Below the pieces are notes generated by a model. That model was not told the DNA's origin. It saw nothing but the letters and a program-made list of their open reading frames with translations, and made no database searches. 64,000 nt of DNA from JACCTI01 sp038237435 (GTDB lineage Bacteria > Verrucomicrobiota > Verrucomicrobiia > Chthoniobacterales > UBA10450). Positions 17,131 to 24,407 of the stretch are shown here, one piece after another. Where the stretch lies: assembly GCA_038237435.1 (NCBI GenBank), contig JBBRYT010000006.1, forward strand, positions 124,001-188,000, written 5' to 3'. Within the stretch, counting starts at the first letter, position 1; each line of letters opens with the position of its first letter. The translations under genes and the position numbers were made by a program.

Positions 17131-18218
17131 TCGTTAGGCAAATCGATCGCGCGCTGTCGCAAGGCGTGATCGCAGAGGACGAGGGCAGCCATCGCTTCCA
17201 CCATCGGGACGGCGCGCGGCAACACGCAAGGATCGTGCCGACCCTTCGCGGCCAGCGTTGTTTCTGCGCCGGATGACGTCACCGTTTCTTGCTCGCGCGC
17301 GATGGTCGCGGTCGGTTTAAAGGCGACACGGAAGACGATGTCTTCGCCGTTACTTATTCCGCCGAGCAAACCACCTGAGCGATTAGTTTTTGTGCGCACA
17401 CTTCCTTCGCGCATTTCAAACGCGTCGTTGTGCTCGGAGCCGCGCAACTTTGTTGCCGCAAAACCGGCTCCGATCTCGAAACCTTTCGTCGCCGGCAAGC
17501 TCAACATCCCTTTGGCGAGATCGGCGTCGAGTTTGTCAAAGACCGGTTCGCCAAGTCCCACCGGAACCCCGCGAATGATGCATTCGATAATTCCGCCTAA
17601 CGAGTCGCCATCTCCGCGGGTTTTCTCGATCAGCTCGATCATGCGTACCGCTGCTTTTTCATCGGGACAACGCACGGTATTTCGCTCCACCTCCGACAGC
17701 TTCACGGTCTCCCGATTAACTTCCGCAGAAATCTCATGCACTTGTGAGACGTAGGCGACGATTTCGAATCGCGCGGAAATTTTCTGCAGAACCTTTCGCG
17801 CGATAGCGCCCGCGGCGACTCGGCCGATTGTCTCGCGCGCGGAAGCACGGCCGCCGCCCTGCCAATTGCGAATGCCGTACTTCGCCTGGTAGGTAAAATC
17901 GGCGTGCGAAGGACGAAACGTTTGCGCCATTTCCGCATAGGCCTCCGGTCGTGCGTCTTTGTTCATGACAAGAATAGAAATCGGCGTGCCGAGGGTTTTA
18001 CCTTCGAAAACTCCGGAAAGGACCTGGCAGCGATCCGGTTCGTCGCGTTGCGTTACGATGCTGCTTTGACCGGGCCGACGACGATCAAGTTCGCGTTGAA
18101 TGTCGGCTTCGCTCAATTCAATTCGCGGGGGACAACCATCGATCACGACGCCGATGCCGCCGCCATGAGACTCACCCCACGTCGTGATGCGAAAGAGTTG
18201 GCCGAAGTGGTTGCCCAT
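17127..18218 (-). CDS. aroC: Chorismate synthase
   Basis: ATG at 18218 gives MGNHFGQLFRITTWGESHG, the signature of this enzyme, which converts EPSP to chorismate in the last common step of aromatic amino-acid synthesis and needs reduced FMN. About 363 residues, the usual length. Other landmarks include RRRPGQSSIVTQRDEPD, GGGRASARETIGRVAAGA, GSEHNDAFEMREG and RSGGLLGGISNGEDI. It is followed by the CvpA-like gene with a 4-base overlap. The last residues LPNE are encoded by a copy of the short word. The region upstream holds a palindromic repeat (18271-18427). Confidence 0.97.
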   Translation of the reverse strand: MGNHFGQLFRITTWGESHGGGIGVVIDGCPPRIELSEADIQRELDRRRPGQSSIVTQRDEPDRCQVLSGVFEGKTLGTPISILVMNKDARPEAYAEMAQTFRPSHADFTYQAKYGIRNWQGGGRASARETIGRVAAGAIARKVLQKISARFEIVAYVSQVHEISAEVNRETVKLSEVERNTVRCPDEKAAVRMIELIEKTRGDGDSLGGIIECIIRGVPVGLGEPVFDKLDADLAKGMLSLPATKGFEIGAGFAATKLRGSEHNDAFEMREGSVRTKTNRSGGLLGGISNGEDIVFRVAFKPTATIAREQETVTSSGAETTLAAKGRHDPCVLPRAVPMVEAMAALVLCDHALRQRAIDLPNE

Positions 18219-18270
18219 CGGTCGCAAACGTAGCGGGCACTCTCGAATTCACAACGCGCCCCCCTTGCGT

Positions 18271-18427
18271 TGTCATCCTGAGCCCGCGCCGACGGCGAAG
18301 GATCTCACAACGGTGCCACCGCTTACCCGCCGAAGGAACGGAAACTTCGAAAGAGCGATATCGAAAAAGCGAACGCGCGGACTGCCGTTGCGCGATGCTT
18401 CGCCGTCTGCGCGGGCTCAGGATGACA
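18271..18427. repeat. Palindromic intergenic element, copy A
   Basis: A 157-base intergenic element. The left arm begins TGTCATCCTGAGCCCGCGC and runs to GAAGGATC (18304), and the right arm (18394-18427) is its reverse complement with two differences over 34 bases. The middle about 90 bases is not palindromic and holds no gene. Two further elements with related arms lie at 24274-24404 and 57516-57643. It lies between the metB-like and aroC genes, both on the minus strand. Confidence 0.85.
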
Positions 18428-18445
18428 GCTTAGTAAAGGTGGCCA

Positions 18446-19603
18446 CTAAATGGCGGCGAGCGCGGTTCGCAGATCGTCTTTCAAGTCGTCTATGTCCTCG
18501 ACGCCAACGGAAAGCCTAACGAGTGAATCGGTGATGCCTAACGACTGGCGCATTTCCGGCGGAATGGAGCCGTGCGTCATGAGCGCAGGATGATTGATCA
18601 GACTTTCCACGCCACCGAGACTCTCGGCTAACGAGAATAAATGCGTGTTCTCGAGGAAGCGACGCGTGCCCTCGATATTCGTGTCGAGCACGATGGTGAC
18701 CATGCCACCGAAACCACGCATTTGTTTCTTGGCCAGCTCGTGTTGCGGATGCTTCTCCAAACCGGGATACATCACTTTCGCGATCTTCTTTTCGCTCGTA
18801 AGCCAACGGGCAATCTCGAGCGCATTTTGCGAATGCCGTTCCATGCGCAGCGCGAGCGTTTTCAATCCGCGCATGGCTAGGAAGCTATCGAACGGACCCG
18901 CGATCGCGCCGACGGCGTTTTGCAAGAACTGCATCTGATCGGCGAGTTCCTTGTTTTCCCCCACGACCGCAACACCGCCGACCATGTCGGAGTGGCCGTT
19001 CAGATATTTCGTCGCGGAATGAATGACCATGTCGAAGCCGAATTCGATCGGCCGCTGCGCCCATGGGCTGGCGAAGGTGTTATCGGAAACACTGACCGCG
19101 TTGTGCGCCTTGGCGATTTTTGCGACGGCCGCCAAGTCTATCAGCTTGAGCAGCGGATTGCTCGGCGTTTCCACCCAGACCATGCGCGTGTTCGGTTTCA
19201 TCGCGCGCTCAACCGCATTCGCGTCGGTCATGTCAATGAAAGTGAAATCGAGATTGGCGGATCTGCGGCGCACGCGTTCGAACAAACGAAATGTTCCGCC
19301 GTAGAGGTCGTCGCTGACAATGATGTGCGAGCCGCTCTCGAGTGTATCGAGCGCAGTGGCCATAGCGGCAAGACCGGAGGCGAAGGCCCAGCCGCGCGTT
19401 CCACTTTCTAAATCCGCTACGCAACGTTCGTAAGCGAGTCGCGTCGGATTAATTGAACGCGAATAGTCGTAGCCTTTGTGCCGGCCCGGACTTTCCTGGA
19501 CATAAGTCGAGGTCTGGTAAATCGGCGTCATGATCGCGCCGGTGCTCGGATCGGGTGATTGACCGGCGTGGATCGCGCGGGTCGCGAAGTCGTGTTTTTT
19601 CAT
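18446..19603 (-). CDS. Cystathionine gamma-synthase/lyase-type PLP enzyme
   Basis: 385 residues of the Cys/Met metabolism PLP family. It has AIHAGQSPDPSTGAIMTPIYQTSTY at the N terminus, YDYSRSINPTR, the active-site lysine in H-S-A-T-K-Y-L-N-G-H-S-D (about residue 197), and ESLGGVESLINHPALMTHGS near the C terminus. These match MetB/CGL proteins, which make or cleave cystathionine. With the cystathionine beta-synthase gene two genes upstream, the lyase (reverse transsulfuration, homocysteine to cysteine) is the favoured role, but sequence alone does not separate lyase from synthase. The intervening gene encodes a DnaJ-like protein. Confidence 0.9.
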   Translation of the reverse strand: MKKHDFATRAIHAGQSPDPSTGAIMTPIYQTSTYVQESPGRHKGYDYSRSINPTRLAYERCVADLESGTRGWAFASGLAAMATALDTLESGSHIIVSDDLYGGTFRLFERVRRRSANLDFTFIDMTDANAVERAMKPNTRMVWVETPSNPLLKLIDLAAVAKIAKAHNAVSVSDNTFASPWAQRPIEFGFDMVIHSATKYLNGHSDMVGGVAVVGENKELADQMQFLQNAVGAIAGPFDSFLAMRGLKTLALRMERHSQNALEIARWLTSEKKIAKVMYPGLEKHPQHELAKKQMRGFGGMVTIVLDTNIEGTRRFLENTHLFSLAESLGGVESLINHPALMTHGSIPPEMRQSLGITDSLVRLSVGVEDIDDLKDDLRTALAAI

Positions 19604-19654
19604 CGAAGGGGCAACAGATTACACAGTTTTCCGCAGATTGCAGAAGCGGGCTCA

Positions 19655-20389
19655 CTAACGGTTTCGAGTGATTCGCATTTCGAGTCGATAGGTTATGCGG
19701 ACGAGCAAGTCGCCGCGACCGCCGCGCGGTTTTGGCATGCCGTCGCCCGACACCCGCACGATTTCTCCACGCTTAACGCGCTTCGGGATTGTCAGGCGAA
19801 GCATTCCGCCGGTTGGTCGCGCGATCATTTCTGTGCCGCCCTGCTCGGCGCGTTGTGCGCTGATGCGCAAATCGGTGCGAAGATCGGAACCATGCACTTT
19901 GAAGCGAAAACCAGGCAGCGGCTTCAGCCTTAATTCGACGAAACCTTCGCCGTCGCGCCGTGGCACTCGCAAGCGCGCACCGGGCGCGGTTAACGCTGGA
20001 ATGGCAACTCGATAAGTCTCCACATCGCCCGCGTTCGCCGGATCTTTCACGGTGACGTTGACCGTCGTGCCGCGCAGAAAATCTTCGATCGGCAATCGTA
20101 TCTCTTCTTTGATGTTGTGTTCGATCCTCGTGCTGCGTTTTGGCGCGGCCGCCTGGCTGACGTGATTGAGTTCGCGATCGTAGGCGCGGCGACGCGCGGG
20201 ATCGCTCAGCGTTTCGTAGGCTGCGTTCAAGATTTGCGAACGCGCGGTGGCGTCAGGGTCACCCTTGTTCAGATCCGGATGAAAACGCCGCGCCAGAACG
20301 CGGTAGGCATCACGGATCTGCAACGGCGTGCAATCGCGCGATAAGCCAAGCACAGCGTAGTGATCTTCGGCAGGGATCTCGCCGCGCAT
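19655..20389 (-). CDS. DnaJ-domain co-chaperone, CbpA-like
   Basis: 244 residues. A J domain (about 8-75) carries the H-P-D motif in RRFHPDLNKG, with helix 3 ending in YETLSDPARRRAYDREL. After a linker, the C-terminal half (about 90-244) resembles the DnaJ substrate-binding domain: VTVKDPANAGDVETYRVAIPALTAPG and VRVSGDGMPKPRGGRGDLLVRI. There is no zinc-finger or Gly/Phe region, as in CbpA-type proteins. It would stimulate DnaK ATPase in protein folding. It lies between the two transsulfuration genes with small gaps (about 30-50 bases), so may be cotranscribed without sharing the pathway. Confidence 0.85.
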   Translation of the reverse strand: MRGEIPAEDHYAVLGLSRDCTPLQIRDAYRVLARRFHPDLNKGDPDATARSQILNAAYETLSDPARRRAYDRELNHVSQAAAPKRSTRIEHNIKEEIRLPIEDFLRGTTVNVTVKDPANAGDVETYRVAIPALTAPGARLRVPRRDGEGFVELRLKPLPGFRFKVHGSDLRTDLRISAQRAEQGGTEMIARPTGGMLRLTIPKRVKRGEIVRVSGDGMPKPRGGRGDLLVRITYRLEMRITRNR

Positions 20390-20422
20390 CGTTCAACTTC
20401 GTGTGAGAGACAGAAGCGGGGC

Positions 20423-21874
20423 CTAGGAGAATTCGCGCTCTGAAGTAGCGGACGATTGCGCCATTTGTCGCCGCAGATACGCGAGGAGATCGGTGCGCGT
20501 GATCAGACCGAGAAATTCTGTGCCATCCATGATAATGGCGACTCGGCCGCGATCGAAGACGCCTAACAAGTCCTGAATCTTGGTGGACGGCGAGAGCGTT
20601 TCCAGTTTGTCGGTCATCGCGCTTTTCACGACGTCATTAAACTTCGACGGATCGTGATACACTTTCACGAGCAGATCGGATTCATCGAGAATGCCCACGG
20701 CGCCGCCCTCCTCGATGACCGGTAGTTGCGAAACATCGGCACCGCGCATGCGCTTGTAGGCGGTGAGCAAGGTGTCGTTAGGCGTCACGGAAATCACTTC
20801 GCCGGCATCGGCGCGGCGCGTGATCAAATCACTTAAATCGCCGCACCGCTGGCGTTGCGCGAAACCTTGTTCGGCCATCCAGAAGTCGTTGTACATCTTC
20901 GAGAGATATTTGTTGCCGGTATCGGCGACGATGGTGACGACGCGTTTCTTTTTCTCTTGTTGCCGGCAATAACGCAGGGCCGCAGCGACGAGCGTGCCGG
21001 TCGATGAACCGCCGAGGATTCCTTCCTTGCGCAAAAGTTCGCGCGCGACGGCGAAACTTTCCGCATCGGGAATTTCAAAAGCATTAGTGACTAACGAGAG
21101 GTCGGCGATGTCGGGAATGAAATCTTCGCCGATGCCTTCGACCGCCCAACTACCGGACTCCACCATCTTTCCGGTCTTGATGTATTCGTAGAGAATCGAA
21201 CCTTCCGGGTCGGCCAAAATCATTTCGATGCCGCGGCGCGGCTTTACTCGATTAAAGAAACGACCGAGTCCGGTGATCGTGCCGCCGCTGCCGACGCCGA
21301 CGACTACGGCATCGACGTCGTGCCGCATTTGTTCCCAAATTTCCGGACCGGTCGTGCGCTCGTGCGTGGCCGGGTTGTTCGGGTTGCCGAATTGATTGAC
21401 GTAAAAGGCGCCCGGAATTTCTTCGGCCAAGCGCGCGGCGTAATCCTGGTAATACTCCGGATGTCCGCGTGTCACATCGGAGCGGACGATTTTAACTTCC
21501 GCGCCGAGCGCGCGGACGTGCGCGATTTTTTCCTGCGACATCTTGTCGGGAATGACCAGGATGCAGCGATAACCTTTCGCAGAAGCGATGAGCGCGAGAC
21601 CGAGGCCGGTGTTGCCGGCGGTCGCTTCTATAATAGTGCCACCGGGTTCGAGCACGCCGTCGCGTTCGGCGGCTTCGATCATCGACAAGGCGATGCGATC
21701 CTTGATGGAGCCAGTCGGATTTTGGTTTTCCAGTTTCAGGAAAAGCTGGCACGGGCCGGTGTCGAGGCGTGTGACTTCGATCAGCGGCGTGTCGCCGATG
21801 AGCCGGAGAATTTCGGGCGGTTTTCCGCGCGCGGCTTCGGCGGCGAGAATTTCAGTCGGCGCGAGATGACTCAT
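20423..21874 (-). CDS. Cystathionine beta-synthase
   Basis: ATG at 21874 gives 483 residues. The PLP-dependent beta-synthase domain (about 20-320) shows IGDTPLIEVTRLD, the lysine motif N-P-T-G-S-I-K-D-R, ATAGNTGLGLAL, GVGSGGTITGLGRFF and GGSSTGTLVAAAL. Two CBS domains follow (about 360-483: AGEVISVTPNDTLLTAYKRM and LSPSTKIQDLLGVFD), as in full-length CBS enzymes, where they bind adenosyl ligands. It condenses serine with homocysteine to cystathionine. The start codon overlaps the stop of the upstream thioredoxin-like gene (TGATG). With the downstream PLP gene it outlines reverse transsulfuration. Confidence 0.93.
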   Translation of the reverse strand: MSHLAPTEILAAEAARGKPPEILRLIGDTPLIEVTRLDTGPCQLFLKLENQNPTGSIKDRIALSMIEAAERDGVLEPGGTIIEATAGNTGLGLALIASAKGYRCILVIPDKMSQEKIAHVRALGAEVKIVRSDVTRGHPEYYQDYAARLAEEIPGAFYVNQFGNPNNPATHERTTGPEIWEQMRHDVDAVVVGVGSGGTITGLGRFFNRVKPRRGIEMILADPEGSILYEYIKTGKMVESGSWAVEGIGEDFIPDIADLSLVTNAFEIPDAESFAVARELLRKEGILGGSSTGTLVAAALRYCRQQEKKKRVVTIVADTGNKYLSKMYNDFWMAEQGFAQRQRCGDLSDLITRRADAGEVISVTPNDTLLTAYKRMRGADVSQLPVIEEGGAVGILDESDLLVKVYHDPSKFNDVVKSAMTDKLETLSPSTKIQDLLGVFDRGRVAIIMDGTEFLGLITRTDLLAYLRRQMAQSSATSEREFS

Positions 21875-22383
21875 CAGGGATTGGGCGCCGTCTCGCCCTT
21901 GTGCGACCACTCGTTCGTGCTGTCGGCGAGAAATTGCTGCAAAACGTCGAAGCGCACTTCGCCGTAGTTCAACGCATAACGCAGGCTGCCACCTTTGTAG
22001 ACCCAGGTCGTTGGAATCCAACTCAGCGGCAAATCGAGGAAGCGTTTGATTTTGGCATCGCCAGTTCGCGGACCGGGATCGGCCGTAATAGTGACATTCG
22101 ATTGATCGCCAATCTCAAATTTCTTCAACATCGCGCGGCCATCTTCGCCATTGTCCCAAACCGAGACGAAAACGAAACGCGTCTCGGGATTATCCTTGAT
22201 CATCTTCAACCAGCCGCCGCTTTTCAGTTCGGCCTGACAATTCGAACACCACGGCGCCCAGAGATGAACGACGGTCAGGCCCGGCGCTTTGGCCGCTTCC
22301 GCGACCTGATCCTCAGCCGGCGAGGCCGCGAACGAAGTTGCCGCGAGCGTAAAGAGAACGGCAGCAGTGAAAAAGAGGCGCAT
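21874..22383 (-). CDS. Secreted thioredoxin-like protein (TlpA type)
   Basis: 169 residues with a signal peptide (MRLFFTAAVLFTLAATSFAA) and a thioredoxin fold. The redox motif is W-C-S-N-C in VVHLWAPWCSNCQAEL (about residues 45-51), followed by FVFVSVWDNG and the cis-Pro-like segment LSWIPTTWVYKGG. Such proteins reduce or shuffle disulphides in the periplasm. It is upstream of and overlaps cystathionine beta-synthase by one base, which could link thiol supply to envelope redox (inference). It is divergent from rpsA. Confidence 0.85.
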   Translation of the reverse strand: MRLFFTAAVLFTLAATSFAASPAEDQVAEAAKAPGLTVVHLWAPWCSNCQAELKSGGWLKMIKDNPETRFVFVSVWDNGEDGRAMLKKFEIGDQSNVTITADPGPRTGDAKIKRFLDLPLSWIPTTWVYKGGSLRYALNYGEVRFDVLQQFLADSTNEWSHKGETAPNP

Positions 22384-22418
22384 GATGTGTATTCAACCGA
22401 CACGATTAGCCCATTTCC

Positions 22419-22440
22419 GTCAACTGTGACGGCAGTTGAC
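22419..22440. promoter_or_regulatory. Inverted repeat between thioredoxin-like gene and rpsA
   Basis: A perfect 8-bp inverted repeat, GTCAACTG (22419-22426) and CAGTTGAC (22433-22440), separated by TGACGG. The right half overlaps the putative -35 box of rpsA (22436-22441), so it could be an operator that covers the promoter of rpsA and perhaps of the divergent gene. Confidence 0.5.
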
Positions 22441-22463
22441 CTCCCAGCGGAACGCGCTACTTT
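22436..22463 (+). promoter_or_regulatory. Putative housekeeping promoter of rpsA
   Basis: TTGACC (22436-22441), a 16-base spacer and TACTTT (22458-22463) fit a sigma-70 type promoter. A start near 22470 would leave a leader of about 90 bases before the rpsA ATG. This is a prediction by eye. Confidence 0.45.
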
Positions 22464-22487
22464 GCCTCCCATTTTTCTGGGGAGGCA
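22463..22487 (+). promoter_or_regulatory. Leader hairpin upstream of rpsA
   Basis: TGCCTCCC (22463-22470) pairs perfectly with GGGAGGCA (22480-22487) around a 9-base loop ATTTTTCTG. It would lie at the very start of the rpsA transcript. S1 represses its own translation in gamma-proteobacteria, so a leader structure may matter here, but no homology is visible. Confidence 0.4.
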
Positions 22488-22561
22488 CGACGTAAGGAAT
22501 CGCTCGCTTTCGCCAGAGACGCGGTGTGCCGCCCGGCCAGCCGCGAGGAGAAATAATCGTT

Positions 22562-24241
22562 ATGGCACAAATGCAGGAATTGCTCGCGAAGTCTTATCGC
22601 GACTTTAAAGAAGGCAGCATCGTCAAAGGACGTATCCTGGAAATTCGACCGCGCGAAGTCTTGGTCGACATCGGTTACAAATCGGAAGGCGTTATTCCGA
22701 CTCACGAATTTGATGACATCGATTCGCTCGAAGTGGGCGACGAAGTCGAAGTGTTGCTCGAGCGACTCGAGAACGATGAAGGCATGGTCATTCTCTCGAA
22801 GGAGAAGGCCGCTTATCGCCAGAATTGGAACAAGATCGCGGGCGTTTTTGCCGGCGATGGCTTGATCAAGGGCAAGGTGAAATCGGTCGTAAAAGGCGGC
22901 CTGATGGTGAACATCGGCGTCGAGGCGTTCCTGCCGGCGTCGCAGATCGATATTATTCCGCCGAAAGATTTGCAGCAGTTTGTCGGCAACACCTACGATT
23001 TCAAGATCGTCAAAATTAATGACGATCGGAAAAACGTCGTGCTCTCGCGACGCGAGTTGATTGAACAAGAGCGCAGCGAGAAACGGCAGAAGTTCCTCGA
23101 AGGCGTGAAGGTCGGCGACATGGTCAAGGGCACCGTGAAAAACCTGACCGATTTCGGCGCGTTCATCGATCTCGATGGCATGGACGGTTTGCTCCACATC
23201 ACCGACATGACCTGGGGCCGACTCGGACATCCGAGCGAATTGCTAAAGGTCGGGCAGCCGCTCGAAGTAGTCGTGCTCGACATCAACAAGGAAAAAGAGC
23301 GCGTCTCGTTAGGTTTGAAGCAGACGCAGAAGAATCCCTGGGATCAAATCGAGGAACGCTTCCCGGCCGGGCAGAAGGTCAAAGGCAAGATTACGAATCT
23401 CGTTCCGTACGGCGCGTTCGTGGAATTGGAAGAAGGCGTCGAAGGACTCATTCACGTTTCCGAATTGTCCTGGACGAAACGCATCATGCGTCCGTCGGAT
23501 GTCCTTACGCAGGGACAGGAAGTTGAAGCCGTTGTGCTTGGCGTGAACAAGGAAGAGCAGAAGATCTCGTTAGGTTTGCGTCAACTGGAAGCGAATCCGT
23601 GGGATGAGATCGAGAAGAAATTTACTATCGGCAGCAAGGTCAAAGGCGAGATCCGCAACATGACCGCCTACGGCGCGTTTGTTGAACTGGAAGACGGTAT
23701 CGACGGCATGATCCACGTCTCCGACTTGAGTTGGACCCGAAAGATCAACCACCCGAGCGAAGTCTTTAAGAAGAACGACGAAGTCGAAGCCGAAGTCATC
23801 GACATCGACAAGACCAATCAGCGAATCAGCCTCGGCATCAAACAGCTGAGCGATGATCCGTGGAAGAACATCGATCAGAAATACAAGATCGGTGATCTCG
23901 TCACCGGCAAAGTGACGAAGCTCGCCAGCTTCGGCGCGTTCGTGCAATTGCAGGACGAAATCGACGGACTCGTGCACATCTCGCAGTTGAGCGAGGAACA
24001 TGTGACCAAGGTCAAAGACTTCCTCAAGGTCGGTCAGGAAGTCGAAGCGCGCGTCATCAAGGTCGACAAAGTCGAACGCCGCATCGGTCTCTCGATCAAG
24101 GCCGCGAATTACTCCGAGGAAGAACTCAAACGCGAATCCGAAGCCTTCGATAATCTCCGCCCCGGCGAAGACATGGTCGGCCTCGAAAAAGCGTTCGAAG
24201 CTGCCGAGGAAGATTATCGGCCGGGTCAGCCGAAGAAGTAA
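22562..24241 (+). CDS. rpsA: 30S ribosomal protein S1
   Basis: ATG at 22562 after GAGGAG (22547-22552) gives about 559 residues, the six-domain size. Six S1 OB-fold repeats are seen, each with K-G-x-(I/V) and G-A-F-(V/I) strands: KEGSIVKGRILE, DGLIKGKVKSVV, KVGDMVKGTVKNLTDFGAF, GQKVKGKITNLVPYGAF, IGSKVKGEIRNMTAYGAF and IGDLVTGKVTKLASFGAF. S1 recruits mRNA to the 30S subunit, especially those with weak Shine-Dalgarno sequences, of which this window has many. Two near-copies of the short word (TCGTTAGGT) lie inside, at equivalent positions of repeats 3 and 4 (V/I-SLGL). Confidence 0.97.
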   Translation: MAQMQELLAKSYRDFKEGSIVKGRILEIRPREVLVDIGYKSEGVIPTHEFDDIDSLEVGDEVEVLLERLENDEGMVILSKEKAAYRQNWNKIAGVFAGDGLIKGKVKSVVKGGLMVNIGVEAFLPASQIDIIPPKDLQQFVGNTYDFKIVKINDDRKNVVLSRRELIEQERSEKRQKFLEGVKVGDMVKGTVKNLTDFGAFIDLDGMDGLLHITDMTWGRLGHPSELLKVGQPLEVVVLDINKEKERVSLGLKQTQKNPWDQIEERFPAGQKVKGKITNLVPYGAFVELEEGVEGLIHVSELSWTKRIMRPSDVLTQGQEVEAVVLGVNKEEQKISLGLRQLEANPWDEIEKKFTIGSKVKGEIRNMTAYGAFVELEDGIDGMIHVSDLSWTRKINHPSEVFKKNDEVEAEVIDIDKTNQRISLGIKQLSDDPWKNIDQKYKIGDLVTGKVTKLASFGAFVQLQDEIDGLVHISQLSEEHVTKVKDFLKVGQEVEARVIKVDKVERRIGLSIKAANYSEEELKRESEAFDNLRPGEDMVGLEKAFEAAEEDYRPGQPKK

Positions 24242-24273
24242 CTCTTGGAGACACTCGTTAGGCATTTCGCTAT

Positions 24274-24404
24274 TGTCATCCTAAGGCTGGCGAAGCGCGC
24301 CGAAGGATCTCCCGCCGGGACTAGCGATCAAGGCGCGTCGTAACGCGTCGCCCGTTAGGAATAGCATGAGATCCTTCGCCCCGTCTGCGCGGCTCAGAAT
24401 GACA
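24274..24404. repeat. Palindromic intergenic element, copy B
   Basis: 131 bases between the convergent rpsA and adenylate-cyclase-like genes. The left end TGTCATCCTAAGGC (24274) leads to CGAAGGATCTC; the right end runs from GAGATCCTTCG (24368) to AGAATGACA (24404). The two arms are of different subtypes: left GGCGAAGCGCGCCGAAGGATCTC, right the complement of the GCGCAGACGG type seen in copy A. Its place suggests use as a bidirectional terminator here. Confidence 0.8.
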
Positions 24405-24407
24405 CGC

